The notes below the pieces were generated by a model that was given only the letters and a program-made list of their open reading frames with translations, did no database searches and was not told where the DNA came from. A stretch of 64,000 nt of DNA, taken from the NCBI GenBank assembly GCA_021442155.1, contig CM038215.1, positions 207,074,982 to 207,138,981 on the forward strand, in the 5' to 3' direction. Position numbers and translations under genes: made by a program. Shown one piece after another: positions 37,035 through 49,984 of this stretch (positions are counted from its first letter, which is position 1; the number at the start of each line of letters is the position of its first letter). The stretch comes from Cymbidium sinense. Taxonomy: Eukaryota > Streptophyta > Magnoliopsida > Asparagales > Orchidaceae.

Positions 37035-37064
37035 TCATCCATTCCATGTGATTAGAATGGATGA
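37035..37064. promoter_or_regulatory. Conserved hairpin in family L, copy alpha
   Basis: TCATCCATTC (37035-37044) and GAATGGATGA (37055-37064) form a perfect 10-bp stem with a 10-base loop. Copy gamma has GTCCATTCC and GGAATGGAC at 60452-60477. Its stem differs from alpha but still pairs. Confidence 0.6.
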
Positions 37065-37174
37065 TCGTGATTTAATCCGTTAGATTATTTGATTTAATCC
37101 ATTCGAAACCATGGGATTAATCATGGCCATATGATCCAAGATTAGATGGTGAGCACTAAATCGTATCTGCTATT

Positions 37175-37230
37175 GCTGAGTCAGCCGCCACATCGGACAT
37201 TTTAAATAAGCTATCCCATGGTGCCACGTG
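37175..37230. promoter_or_regulatory. bZIP-type palindromes: GCTGAGTCAGC and CACGTG
   Basis: GCTGAGTCAGC at 37175-37185 and a G-box CACGTG at 37225-37230, followed by GAAAG. Both are conserved in copy gamma (60591-60601 and 60641-60646, plus a second CACGTG at 60669-60674). G-box and TGASTCA palindromes are known targets of plant bZIP/bHLH factors; activity here is inferred. Confidence 0.5.
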
Positions 37231-40200
37231 GAAAGTGCTGTCGTGTCAGCTTTTGGCTAACGGTTTATGAGGTTAATTAAGTGTTAAAAATGCAATTAAA
37301 TAGTCAAAATTTTGAAAATTTATAACAAATTATAGAAAAATCTAAAAAATACAAGTAAAACCATTTTGAAAAGGGTAAAGAGAGTAGAATTAAATAAAAA
37401 TAAAATCCCTAATATTTGGTTAATGAATAGTGTTTAATTAGGGATTAAAGTTTAGGGTAATTACCCTAATTAAGGCTTAATTACTTGGCCAATTGATCCC
37501 AAATTTGGTGGGTTGATTCCATGGAATGCCCTTTGCCTCCCAAAAATTTATGGAAATTTATTGGCCATGTAATTCAAAGTATTTGAAATTCTAATCCTAA
37601 TCACCCTCCTTAATCATTTTAAAATTATTAAAATGTGTTAAATAGTAAAAATTAGATGATTAATAATAGTTAATCACTATTAATAGTGGGGATGATGGAG
37701 AAAAATAATTAGGACCTCTTTCCTTGTTATTTTCTTAATTACATTTCCATAGGAGGGTTAATTAATGCTTATGTTAATTAAGGGTTAATTAAGTAAATTA
37801 ATTGTAAAATTAAATTAAATAAAAATGATGATCGGTTCAGATAATTCAAGTTCAATTCATGGGTTCTCTTTTATGTGTTTAACAACATCAATATCATTAA
37901 GGAATTTATGGTTATCCCATGGGTGTGGGAAAACCATTTAAGTGCCTAACTTAGTTCTTCTCTTAATTTAATTAACCTTTAAGTATGAGCCTTATTGCAT
38001 TAAGTCTTGCTAGGAGCATTGCAAATTTTAATTTCTCATTGGCATATCGTTGGAGGCTAATAGTTAAGTGGTTAATTAAATTAAAGAAGCTTAGGAAAAG
38101 CAAATTAAATTAATTGCTTAATGATTTTAACTTAATCAATCCATAAAATTTACTTAACTATTCTTCTTTAAACACATTATGCCGCTAACATAGGATGGGG
38201 CAAAACAACAAATATCATTTCTCCTCTTTAAATTTTAATAATTCAAATAAAAAAATTAAACTTCATAATGTGATTGAATGTATAATGTAATAATGTTTAA
38301 TTATTCATTTTAAATCATCATAAGTTTGTATGCCATTTGTATTATGTAGTCATGTTTTTCAAATAAAAGAATCAAATGAATATAATTATATATGTATAAG
38401 TTTCATGTGTTTAATTGATCTTATTATATGACATGGCTATTATCACTAATAAATCTCAAATTATTTTTAAAATTATAAACTAATGATGAAAATTTAAATT
38501 AATATTGGCTATGAATATTCTATATGATTTACATTCACTTATAGTTTAAATGTGTTAAAGAATTATTCTATTTCCATGATTCATGTGTATGTTTACATGT
38601 GTTTGTATGTTAGAAAGTCTATAGTCTAGACATCCCAGGAATACAAGGCTTTAAATAGCCCCAAGGAGGTCTTAGATTACCTCACTTCTCATGTTTAACA
38701 ACAGCGCATACTTACTTAATTTCATTCACATGTGTACCTGTGCTAGAATTTGGATAGAGCTTTACTTTACATGAGTAAATAATTCATTAATATAGAATAT
38801 TTTGCATGATTTTCATTCTTCTATTTATGTATATATTTATATGTGTTTATAATAACAAGTATATAGTCTAGACATCCTATAAATATGAGATTTTAAGTAG
38901 CCCCAAGGAAGTCGTAGATTACCTGACTTCTGTGGTTTAATAATTACACATACTTGCTTAAATCTCTAATACATGTGTATGTATACTTAGCTAAGGAATG
39001 AAATCTCTCTTTTCTACCAAAAATACATGCATTAATAATCATTCAAGTGTGCCAAAAAAACACACACGTACATTGCATGAATAGGTATGTTAAATTAAAT
39101 ATCATAAAAATGAAGACATATGCATGTTATTAATGAAGAAAAGGGTGAAATATTATCCATGTGATAGTAATTCATTCTCATTAATCTTAAAATGCCTTTC
39201 ATGTTTGAATATGACTCTTTAAGATTAACCCAAACTTAAGATTAATAAAATGTTTAATAAATCATTCACCTAAAGAAACCAAAAATCATAACAATATGCC
39301 TTTAAAAATTAACTTAGGGTAGGGATGAAGAGGGTCAAACCTCTTTCCTCTCTTTATAACAATTAGATGCTAAGTAAATATTAAGTGAAACAAAAGAAAA
39401 CATGAATTAAAATCCATTAATCCTTTTAATAACATAAAGGGAAACCTCCTCTTATGTGTAACTTGAACATTCAAACTTAGAGAATCATAAATCTAAAGCC
39501 TAGCTAAGACATACCACAACAAACCTTAACACACATATTAGAATACTAAGTCACCATTTCTAGCTCTAAGTTAGGATGGTATATGTTGTGATATTATGTT
39601 TTATTTTATGATGTAATGTTTAGACTGGATGTTAGGATTACTTATACATGGATTGAATGTTAGGCCACCATTAGCCTAATGATGTTTTCTACAGGAGATT
39701 ATGCTAAAAAGGGTCACTGTAATAATAAATATAAATATTCTTGCTTGCATGTTGCTTATTCCCCTTAGCATAATTCACATTAGGATAGGTGGACTTAGTT
39801 ACCTTGTATTCATGTGCAGGGTGCTAAGTCCAAATTTATAGAATGTAATCACTCGATTTGCATGGTTGTTTACCTAGCATCTAATTTGCAGGTGTAGTTA
39901 TTGAATGTAATTTTTACAAATAGAATTAAGATTAGTACTATGGGGTTTTGGATTAGCGGTGTCTAGAAGGCAAAGTCCTAGGAGGCCCTGTGAAGCCTAA
40001 AGCAAAACCAAATCAAAAGGAAGAAAGAAAGAAGAAGAATGAAGACCCATAACATCTATTTAATTACAATTATAATATTCTTTTATAATCTGAGTTGTAT
40101 AATGGTAGAGCTCGGCTACCTAACTTCTTCTCTTTTTGGAGTGTACGGTGGTACCCGGCCACACCGACCTTTTATTATTTTACAAAAATTTATAAATATT

Positions 40201-41689
40201 TGATTGTTTTGTTTCACTTGTGCAATCAAAATGGCATATTTTTTATTATTTTTTAAAGCTTGATGATTGAATGTATGGCCTGGATGCGGTAAACTCTTTA
40301 GGATAATATTAATTTTTCTATCCTCACTAACAACTCATAACTAAATTTTAATTATAACTTATAACCTCACCTTAAAGCCTAGGGTATAATCAAGATAATT
40401 AAAAGATTTAGCAACTCTTTAGCTGAATGTTGAATGTTATGACATCATGCATAACATCTTATTTCGCTCTTTTAATAGGGAGGGTCTCCATTCTTGCACG
40501 ATAGAGGAATGCTTTACCTTTGAGGGTAACCCTTGTAGTGGAGAACACTTCCTCCAGTTAATTTATCCCATAACCTTACGTCATCATGCATTTAGGCATA
40601 ATTATCCTAATCCACTGTCCAAGTGAATGTGTTAAAAATAATATAAAATATTATAAATTTTGCATTAGACTAAGTCATGTCTTCATGCCAATCATGATTT
40701 AATCTCTCAGGGACTGAGTTTAGGACTCTAGTTTCCCTTTCTAAGTAAATAATAACCTAACTATCTTGCACTTATATAAGACCAGCCTACATGATTTTAA
40801 AGCATAGGAGGCATTTGCTTGCAGCCACTCCAGGCGGTTGTAAGTTCAGAAGAGTCGGGATGGGTTTATCCTCTCCTGTGGAGATAAATCATTATGTCCC
40901 ATTTTCTGATTAGACTTAAGTCATGCTTTTAGCTCATGCTAAAGCATCTTAGATTTAGGTTTTGAGGATTATTTTTCCTTCAGGCTATGAGTAGAAGTCC
41001 TCATCTTATCGACACTTCCATAATATTGTGTTGATGGACTATAAGTCCTAGTATTCCAATAAAATTTCCACTCAAATAAAATAAACTCTCTCTTTCAAAT
41101 ATATAAAGGCTCACTATAGAGTAGAGGAGTTCTCACTAGGCTTCCTAGTATCATGAGTTCTCCCTACTTATCTTCCTTTGAAATCCATAAATAAGTCTTC
41201 CAAATTGAACTTTCCCACTTGATTCCCAAAAATACCAAATCCTTTGATAGTCTAACCTTTAAATCTTTGGAGATATTTGTTGACTGCTTTAATCGAGAGT
41301 TTTCTTAAGAAATTCTTATTTCTTAAGATGTAATTAACTATCGAAGCTTGCTTCCAAAGGAAACTAAAGAACCCGGCAAAAAAAAACCTTGCTTTACCTC
41401 TTCATGTGAAGTAGGGGAATGATCTTTGGTATATACGAAGATGCGCCTGCCTTAGGAGTCCTTATTAGGTGGTTAGGTCTATTGTAGGGTGATGCTTCCA
41501 TCTTTCGAGATGGTGCACCATACCTTAATGTCATACCCAATAATTTCAATAAGTACCCATTAAGATTTGTGTGGTGTCCCAATGACTGCAAATTAAAACA
41601 CCACACATATGAACTAAGGGTCCAAATAAGGATAAAATCTCAAGCTAGCAAAGTCTAACACCTTAATTTTGGCAGTTGCCTTAGTATTA

Positions 41690-44600
41690 CTTGAGCTCAC
41701 CCAAGATGACCTAGCTTGAGCCAAGGTTATTTGGCTTAGCCATTGACCAAGGTGAGTTTCATATCACCTTGCATAGCCTTTGCTTCATTAACCATGGGCT
41801 ATCCACTTCACCTCATTACCTCAATTCTTGCTAGCCACTAGAGGGCCTCCATTGTATTTGTCATAGGCCATTTCCAGCTTCCTCTACCACAAAGTTAGTT
41901 TCCCATGGTCGAACCAAGCCAAAGAGGGGATTCACATGGAGACATATACACTTTGAATTAAAACACCAAACTCATTCTAGAGAATCCTCATACTCGCAGA
42001 GCTTGTCCCTAAGCTTCTAGAGCTCTCCCTACATCCCACCTCTAACCACCATTAAGCATCCCCAAAGCTGAATACCATAAACTTTTACCTCCAATAAAAC
42101 CTTTCTAAACACCAAATTAACACTTCTCACACTCCCATAATCATACAGAATCAAGCGTCACATGGTTCAAGCATTGGTGTTTAGAATAATCAAACTCTAG
42201 TGCCTTATAGCAGTGGATTGGTCTCAAAGCAACTAGCGAGAAGACAAATGGGAATATACTTAATAGGGTCTCATCTCTACTATATAGAGCAACTTTGATC
42301 ATTTAATACACTAGACATTAGATATAGTGAGGTAAATCACCAAAATCATAGAAAAATCACAGGTCTCTCTCAAGGTTATTAAAATGAGTGTGCATTTTGT
42401 TCGAATTAAGTAGTAAGGATCCATACCATTCTTCATCTAGATCATTTTGGATTCTTTCCTCACAATAATCTGAGCTCTATTGATCCAGGTTAAGCGACAA
42501 AAGGCGGATGGTCTCTACCTCTCACTAAAGGAATGGGATAAATCATGAGTTGTTCAATCTCTTTGATTAGAATAAATGGTCATGATTATACATATTAGAT
42601 ATTTAATTTAATCCTTTATTAAACATGGGATTAATTGAAATCATTTGATCTCTGATTAAATGGGCCAAATCAATCATGTGTTCGCCGCCATTCATGCTAG
42701 CATAATTGGGGATGAATTAAATAACAATCATGTTTTGCCATATGTAAAACACGACTAACTCATTGTTGATTTTGTAAAGCAATTTAATTAGGGTTAAAAT
42801 CTGATTAAATTGGCTAGAACTTTAAAAAAAATGTAACTAATCATAGAAAAATTTAAAAAATACAAAGAAATATTCTCTAGGAAGAGTAAATATAAGAGAA
42901 TAAAAAGATAAAAATAAAATATAAATAACCTTTTTTTTATTGATTAGACAAAAAGTAATTAGGGTATAATTGAAATCATTAATATTATAATTTACCCTAA
43001 ATTACTCACTCAAATAACTTAAAATTTTTAGGGAACATTCCAAGCAATGTTCATCTCACTTAATAATTTCATGCTAAATAATAAGTATATTATGAGTTGA
43101 GAATTTTTCATCCATAATGACCTAATTAACCTAATTTTTAAAATTTAAAAATATGTAAATCCACAAAATGGTGTTTTGATGTTCAAGCACACTTGCTTAA
43201 CATGAGAATATGTAGTAAAAACTATTATAGATTTTGATTCCAATTAAATATCAAAATCATTATTAATTGTGTTAATTCATCATTAATAACTCATTAAATG
43301 ACTTAGGACATAGAAAATTCATAACTAATTATATAAATCTCTAAAAATGCAAAGAAACCTTCTTGGTACTCAACTATTTAGAGGGAATCCGATGAAATCA
43401 AACTCTCCAATTTGTTCTTGAGTATTTTAAGAGTAATTACTTAATTATGATTTTTAATTAGTGTAATTAATCATAAAATATAAGCCCACATGCTTTGAAC
43501 TTTTAGGGTAGATTTTGTATGTTATTATGCACCTTTGTAATTTTCTACATATTTTTGTGCTTATGCTTTAAGGTTTATTACATTTTTTAGGGTTAATTAA
43601 AGGAATAATTTTATTAATTTATTAATAAATTATAAAAATCACATAAATATATCATTGAACTTTAAATCACTTAATGAATAAAAAATCATGATAAAATGAT
43701 TGGCTAAGTTTAGTGCTTTCTAATTACATTAATCATTATAATTAAGAATAATTAAGAATTTATTATATGATTTTTGTTAAGCATAATTAGGTCATGCAGC
43801 CATGTGATCAATTTTAGGACTATTGAGTTAAAGAAAACCTTCATGGCATTCAATCATCCTCTTGATAATGTTTACATGAATATATTTGATTAAATTTGTT
43901 AGATAATATTTTATAAATCTTCTTATTAATTAAATTATCTAAAAAATGTAAAATCACATTTAGATATTTTATAAATAAACTTATGTGATTTTAAAACACA
44001 TACATACATATGTATAAGTACTTTATTCCTAGTTATAAATTATCATCACCATTGAAATTCAAATTTTAAAATTGGTTTTTATAGAATTATCAAATATATA
44101 GTCTAAAAACCTAAAATCACAAGGCTATTGGTCCGAATGAGGCCCTTACCTCATATCTTTGGTATTAAGAACAACACGTACCTATGAAAAATCAAAAGTA
44201 TAAAGGATAAATAAACAATACTAAAAAAAGCAACATGATTAATATATTTATTAGGTATATAGTCTGGAAACCCAAAATCACAAGGCTATGTATTTGAATG
44301 AGGATCTTATCTCATATCTCTAGTATAACAATAATACCCATAAATGTTTAAAAAATAAATATATTTAATTCCATTTAATATAAGGAAATAAAATTTGAAC
44401 ATTTAACCTCTTCCAACACAAAACACATACATATATGATTATTTAATATTTTTTATTAACTTATGGACTATTTATATATAAATTTCAATGAAATACCTTT
44501 TTAAATTATAAATGATATGACATTTAAGGGAGTGGAGGGAGGTTTAATTAAATGCCATGAAAAGACTTTTAATTAACTCTTTTAATTCTTAGATATGTTC

Positions 44601-46985
44601 CATAGGATAGGATTATGATATCATTTAAGCTAACTTAGAATGTGATAAGGAAAGTGAAACATTCATAATTAAATCATTTAAAACTCATTTAACTTAGACC
44701 CCTCAAAGTAAACCTTTATCTTTTGATGAAGTGTTACTCTATTAGGATTAGGGTGTAAGGAAAAGTGGATCTTACCTCAAGTGGGGTCCTCATACTCTTC
44801 AAAACACTAAATCCAATTCAAATGTAGATCAAATTATGAGTTTAAAAACCCATCCCTAAATCATTGATCATTTAAATTAGAACCACTCAATGGTAATAAA
44901 TTAAACATTGCTTTCAAATTACAATTTAAACATTAAAGTCTAGTTTTGGCATGCCACACTAACCTTTGCACACACATTAGAATGTTAAGTCATTAATCCT
45001 AAATTTAGGTTAGGTCAATACAATGATGTGATGTATTGATTTTTCTTATTTTATGGTGTAATGTTTTATGCTAAATACTAGGGTTGTATGCTCATAGTCT
45101 AGATGTTAGGGTGATGTTTATTAGACTAATAATATTTTTTATATAGGATTCTGCTCAATAAAAATGGGGTTGCTACAATAAAAGTTAAATTTAATAGTTT
45201 TTCTTGTAGGTGCTATTTACCCCTTTGAGCTTAGCTTATTATGATAGGTGGGCTTGGACTTATGCTGGTGTCGAACCCCACTATATAAATTATATCTACT
45301 TGGTGTGTATATGTGTTTCAATTGAATATTAAAATATAATTTTTAAATAAAATTAGATTATAGCCATAAAGTTTAGGATGAGCAGTGACTAGAAGGTATA
45401 GACTTAGGAGGCCTTATGAAGCCTAAAGCATCCATACCTTAAATATGAAGATATGAAGACCAATACTAGCTTTACTTTTCTTAGTTCTAGGTTGGGTTGT
45501 ATAGGGGCAGAGCTCGACTACCTATTTTCTTCTTTTTTTTCAAAGGTGTATAGAGAAAACCAAATGTATTGGTCTCTTATTATTTTATTGATTTGATTGA
45601 TTGGTGTATTTATATCATTTGTGCAATAGAAGTGACCATGTATTTTATAGATTTCTTTCAGTGATGTGTGATTGTTGAATGTTGGCTTGGATTTTAGTAG
45701 GCTTTTAGGAATTAAACTTTCTACCTTAGTTAAACTAATCAATTTTAGTTAAAGATAATTACAACTCATAAACTCATTTAAAAGCCTTATGTATAATCAA
45801 TAAAAATGATTATAAATCTTAAGATTGTGATGTATAATCATAATCCATCTTGTTCTCCATTCATTAAAATGAGGGTATTTATGCACTGCACAAAAAGGGG
45901 TAGAGTCTGTTTATTCAGGATAGCCACCTTTGAGTGAAGTTCACCTATCCCGCTGATTTTAGCCCATAATTTATTTCATTATGTATATAAGCACACTTGA
46001 ATACCCAAGCCTTATAAATAAAATTATGAGTCTAAAAATTTATAAAAGCTAAAATTCTATTTCATTAGTTAGAAGCATTATTCATACCAGTCATAATCCT
46101 AAAACTTAAGGATTGAGTTTAGGTTCTTAGATTCCTTTCTTAATAAATAATAACCCCACTATCTTACATTACATAAGACTTGGCAACATAATTTTGAAGC
46201 GTAGGTGGTGTTAACTATCAACCCATCCTAGTGGGCTATAATTCCAAAAGAGTTAGAATAGGTTCATTCTTCTTAGTGAAGTAAACTAATACATCTTAAC
46301 TTTTCCTCGTTAGATTAGGTCAAGTTTCTAGGTTGTAAGTATCTTTAGTTTTAAGATTTGAGGCTACCTATTTTTCTTCTGCTACAAGTATAAGTCCTCA
46401 CCTCTTAAGCATTATTATAGTCTTGTGTTGTTGGGATGTAAACCCTAACATTCTAATTAAATATCAAGTCAAACAAAAACAAATTTCAATTTCAAATATC
46501 AAGATCCAATATAGAATAAATTAAAGTGCTTATAGGCCTTCTCATATTAAAACACTTCCTACTTATCCACTTTTGGAATCCATTTAGAATTATTCGCACT
46601 TGAGTTCTCCCATTTTATTTTTATATTAGTAAATCTTGATCTTAATTATGAAATCCATAGAAATGATAGCCACCTACTTTAATCAAGAGTTTTCTTAATT
46701 GATTCACATCTTCTAGGATACAATTAACTATGGGGGATAACCCCTATTAAATACTTGAATCTCACGTTAAAATAAATTCTATCTTAATTCATCTATGTAA
46801 GCCAGGAGAACAATATTTAGTACACAATAACATATTAGCCTTAGGAGTTCTTTTGAATGATTGAACCCATTATAGGATGACATCTCTACCTTTCATGGTA
46901 GTATATTACTCCTTAATGACGTACTCAATTATATAAATAAGTTCCCCCAAGATGTGTGAGGTGTCCTCACATTTTTAATCACCAT
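41690..46985 (+). mobile_element. Family L long repeat, copy beta
   Basis: It starts at the point equivalent to about 36180 of copy alpha (CCTAGCTTGAGCCAAGG against CCTAACTTGACCCAAGG), so it lacks the 155-bp array. It then follows the same landmarks: hairpin region (about 42560), middle, ATATAGTCT duplication at 44096 and 44257, GGTGGGCTTGGACTTA (about 45249), AGAGCTCGACTACC (about 45509) and a tail near 46930-46985. It lies directly behind copy alpha in the same orientation. Its CpG sites have mostly decayed, so it looks older than alpha and gamma. Confidence 0.7.
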
Positions 46986-46999
46986 ACATAGATTCACCT

Positions 47000-48050
47000 A
47001 ATTATCTAAGGTAGCATCACATGACTCCTCTAAGTTTGGATTTGCTTATATATGTCCTTCTATTTTTTCTTTTTTTTAGCCTCTTTTTGTTTTTTAGTGG
47101 TTTCATTTGCAAGCTTTATATTTTCTTCTCTCATGTGACTAGGCTTTTATAATGGTAGAATACAATACTTTCATTTGCATAAAATTTCTTTGTTAAAAAT
47201 TTATGAACTTTAGATTTTCCTTACCTTTGATTCAATTTTTAAAAAGTAGATTTCCTAATCTTTTATAAATCATGACAACCTCATCGCTATTCACATAAAA
47301 ACTTAAAATAATTTCATCATCAATATCATCCACTTGCAATGTTATAAATTTTAATTTGTCCTTCTTTTTAACACTATCATTTAGTTCCCTTTGAGCAAGA
47401 ACCTATTCATGTGCTCTTGAGGAATGTAAAAGCTAATCCAGTGGATATGTGGTTAAATTTTAGTTTCAATAATGGTGGTTAGTTTATCATCTTATTTTTC
47501 TGGAAGACACCTAAATATTTTATAAACCAAATCTTGATTTTTATATATTTCTTTTAAGAGAATGCATTGTATTTATGGCTTTCATGAATTGAGTATACAT
47601 ATCAGGACTAGATCCATCTGATAACATGGGAATCAATTCATATCCTTTACTTCATTTATGCCTTCATAAGTGACAACCAATTTATTTTATATTTCTTTAA
47701 CAGTACATAACATAAAAATTATCATGTAATGAAGCATTGCATAAGGTAACACATGCTTTTGTATTCAATTTATCTAATTCACTTACATGAATAATCCATT
47801 TTTCAAATGGTTTCTCAACTTTCATGCCATTTATTTCTGCTATGGGCATGAGATGTTGATGTGTATCATATGCCATATGTGAGACTCTTGATCATGAAGA
47901 AAAGTACTAATGTGATTTTTTCTATAATAAAAAATTACATTATTAAGTAATGGTGGTCAATGTATAGATCAAGTAGTGAATCATTAGAAAAATCTTAAAT
48001 CATACTGTAATAGTGATCAACTCAGGGATGTTAAGCCACAAAATTAGTCG
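47000..48050 (-). pseudogene. SIRE-type Ty1-copia gag remnant (copy III)
   Basis: Minus-strand reading gives an N-terminal part at about 47870-47950, LNTKACVTLCNASLHDNFY-like sequence at about 47690-47790, and RCLPEK then a stop in place of Trp, then DDKLTTIIET at about 47460-47515. DEIILSFYVNSDEVVMIYK follows at about 47260-47330, with a decayed knuckle near 47120-47160. This is the normal order of SIRE/Maximus gag. It directly follows its primer site and LTR (48052 upward), so the 5' end of one element is preserved while pol is lost. Confidence 0.8.
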
Positions 48051-48051
48051 A

Positions 48052-48067
48052 GGCTCTGATACTAATT
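48052..48067 (-). promoter_or_regulatory. Primer binding site, tRNA-iMet type (copy III)
   Basis: On the minus strand the sequence next to the LTR end reads AATTAGTATCAGAGCC, one transition from the canonical AATTGGTATCAGAGCC. Confidence 0.9.
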
Positions 48068-48870
48068 GTTAAGAAACTATGACACCCAAGAGAGGGATGA
48101 ATTAGGTGATTAAAAAATTTACATGTTAAAGTTTGAATTTTATTTTTAGTAGAAAATTAGTTATTAATTTAAATTCTTAATGACCTTAACAACAAAGCAA
48201 TAGATAAGAACAAGAAAAAAAATAAAGAGATAAGAGAAAAAAAATATTTTTACATGATTTTCCAAACCCAAAATCTAGTATACATCCATTCTTATCCACC
48301 CAAGCTAGGAATCTACTAAAATCTCGTAAGATTACATTAATCTTTCATACATTTTTTACACCGGGCAAGTATAACTGAAAAACACATACTTTCTTACATT
48401 AGAAAGTACAATCCCAAAACATATACTTTCCTACACTAAAAAAGTACTGCCTTAAATAAATAACATACTCTTCTACATGTGCAAATACAACTCCAAAGAA
48501 ATCAAGTACTCTTGTACATGGGCAAGTAAAACCCAAAAAAATATGGAAATACAAAGAAAAAGAAAATATACAAGTCTTAAAATATAACTTTCAAGATTTT
48601 AAAATCTTGTTATTACATTCCATTAAGCAATAAGATGGAAAATAAAAAGGCTCACGAAACTTTCTTTATTATTTTTTAAAAAATTTAATATGACGAGTTC
48701 TGCGAAATGAGAATAATGCAATGCTATGAATCTTAAAATAAAACAAAATTTAACAAAGATGTTAAAAGCTTTAAACTTAATTTACTTGCAATACACGATA
48801 ATCAAAACTTTCAAGCATCAACTTGAAAGAGCAAAGTAATCAAACCTCATATGGAAGAGTATGTTTAAAC
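48068..48870 (-). mobile_element. SIRE-type 5' LTR fragment (copy III)
   Basis: The R/U5-side part of the LTR, ending (minus strand) in TTTCTTAACA next to the primer site. It shares ACATGATTTT and the CACCCAAGCTAGGAATCTAC block with the other LTRs. Repeated words such as ACATACTTTCC(TA)ACA occur at about 48380-48480. The U3 part beyond about 48870 is missing. Confidence 0.75.
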
Positions 48871-49984
48871 ATTGATGTGGATCCTTCATTTACAAAGTAA
48901 ATTAATTTTGGTCATTTTGATATAATTGACATTTTAATTCATTAAATTACATCTAAGTTAATTGACACGTTGTATGTTTAAAATTCAATTTAAAACTATT
49001 AAATTTCTATTTAAAAACTTTATAGTACTATTTTTTATTATAAATATGGTGAATAAAAATATAAACATTATTATTAGGCTATCAATTAAGTCAATCATAT
49101 GATTACCTTAGCTAATTCTTTAGGTTGAAGTTCGCATTATAAGCTTTGGAGATAATTTTACAAATTAGGACAACTGTAGGTAATCTAATGCTTATTGAGA
49201 TAGTTTCTCTTTCTTGCCCTAAGGAAATTGAGTGGAGGGTATAATACTATCCTAGTAGAAATTGGTCATCTTGATATTGGCCTTCCAAAGCACAACATGC
49301 CAACAAAAAAAAATTTTAAACTTGAAGATTATCTATCATTTATAGATATTTTTAGTGGTTCATTTATATTCTTAGACAATTTAATAGTCTTTAGATATTC
49401 ATTATGTGGATCCTTCAACTAGCCTTTTATAACCCATCTAATAGGTTTTCACATTCATTAAATAGTGAAGATACCAACTTTAATTATTCATCTTAAGAAT
49501 ACTTTACTTCAGCCTAATGACTTTTCTACATTAGACCAAGGGAGATAACTTATTAAGAATAGGTTGTTGTGTGTTTAGATGAAGCTGATACTAGTTTAGC
49601 TAACTATTGATAATCTAGTCTTTGAAAAATAGTTTAACATATTCACATATTTTTTTTAAAGAGAATCTTATTGACATGCAAAGATTGTTCCTCTCATCCT
49701 AATGAAATTTATTGTCCCATTAGACTTATTGTGTACATGAAAGTGGAGACTTCTCATATGTTGATACAAAAGATCATAAAGTTTTTATTAATGTTACGTC
49801 TCACTAGTTGTTCTCATATGTACCTTAGCCAATTTCTACACCACATAGTTCTATTATATGACCAATTTTAATGATTTTAGTAGCATTTATAGCATTTATT
49901 GTTATAATGTTAGGTCTCACTAGTTCTATTATAATACTTCTTATTTTACACATATTTATATAAGACATATGTTGTCTTCTTTCT
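48871..49984. other. No recognised feature between two SIRE remnants
   Basis: AT-rich. Plus-strand frames at 49228-49422 and 49671-49871 show no domain. The stretch separates the broken LTR of copy III from the gag of copy IV and may be decayed pol or an unrelated insert. Confidence 0.4.

Larger units (their letters stand above)
35205..41685 (+). mobile_element. Family L long repeat, copy alpha (about 6.5 kb, non-coding)
   Basis: This shares its whole order of landmarks with 41690-46985 (beta) and 57756-64000 (gamma): a 155-bp sub-repeat array (35203-36000), a GC-richer leader-like part (36180-36800), a hairpin (37035-37064), TGAGTCA and CACGTG palindromes (37175-37230), AT-rich middle, a duplicated ATAGTCT block (38621 and 38863), a GGTGGACTTAGTTACC block (about 39789), the GTAGAGCTCGGCTACC block (about 40105) and the tail near 41620. 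No open frame shows a retroelement domain. Length and lack of genes suggest a LARD-type element or an exceptionally long LTR. Ends are set by where copies stop matching, so they are approximate. Confidence 0.7.

Noticed and set aside
48871..49984. LINE or copia pol between SIRE copies III and IV
   Set aside because: No RT, endonuclease or integrase motif could be read in any frame.
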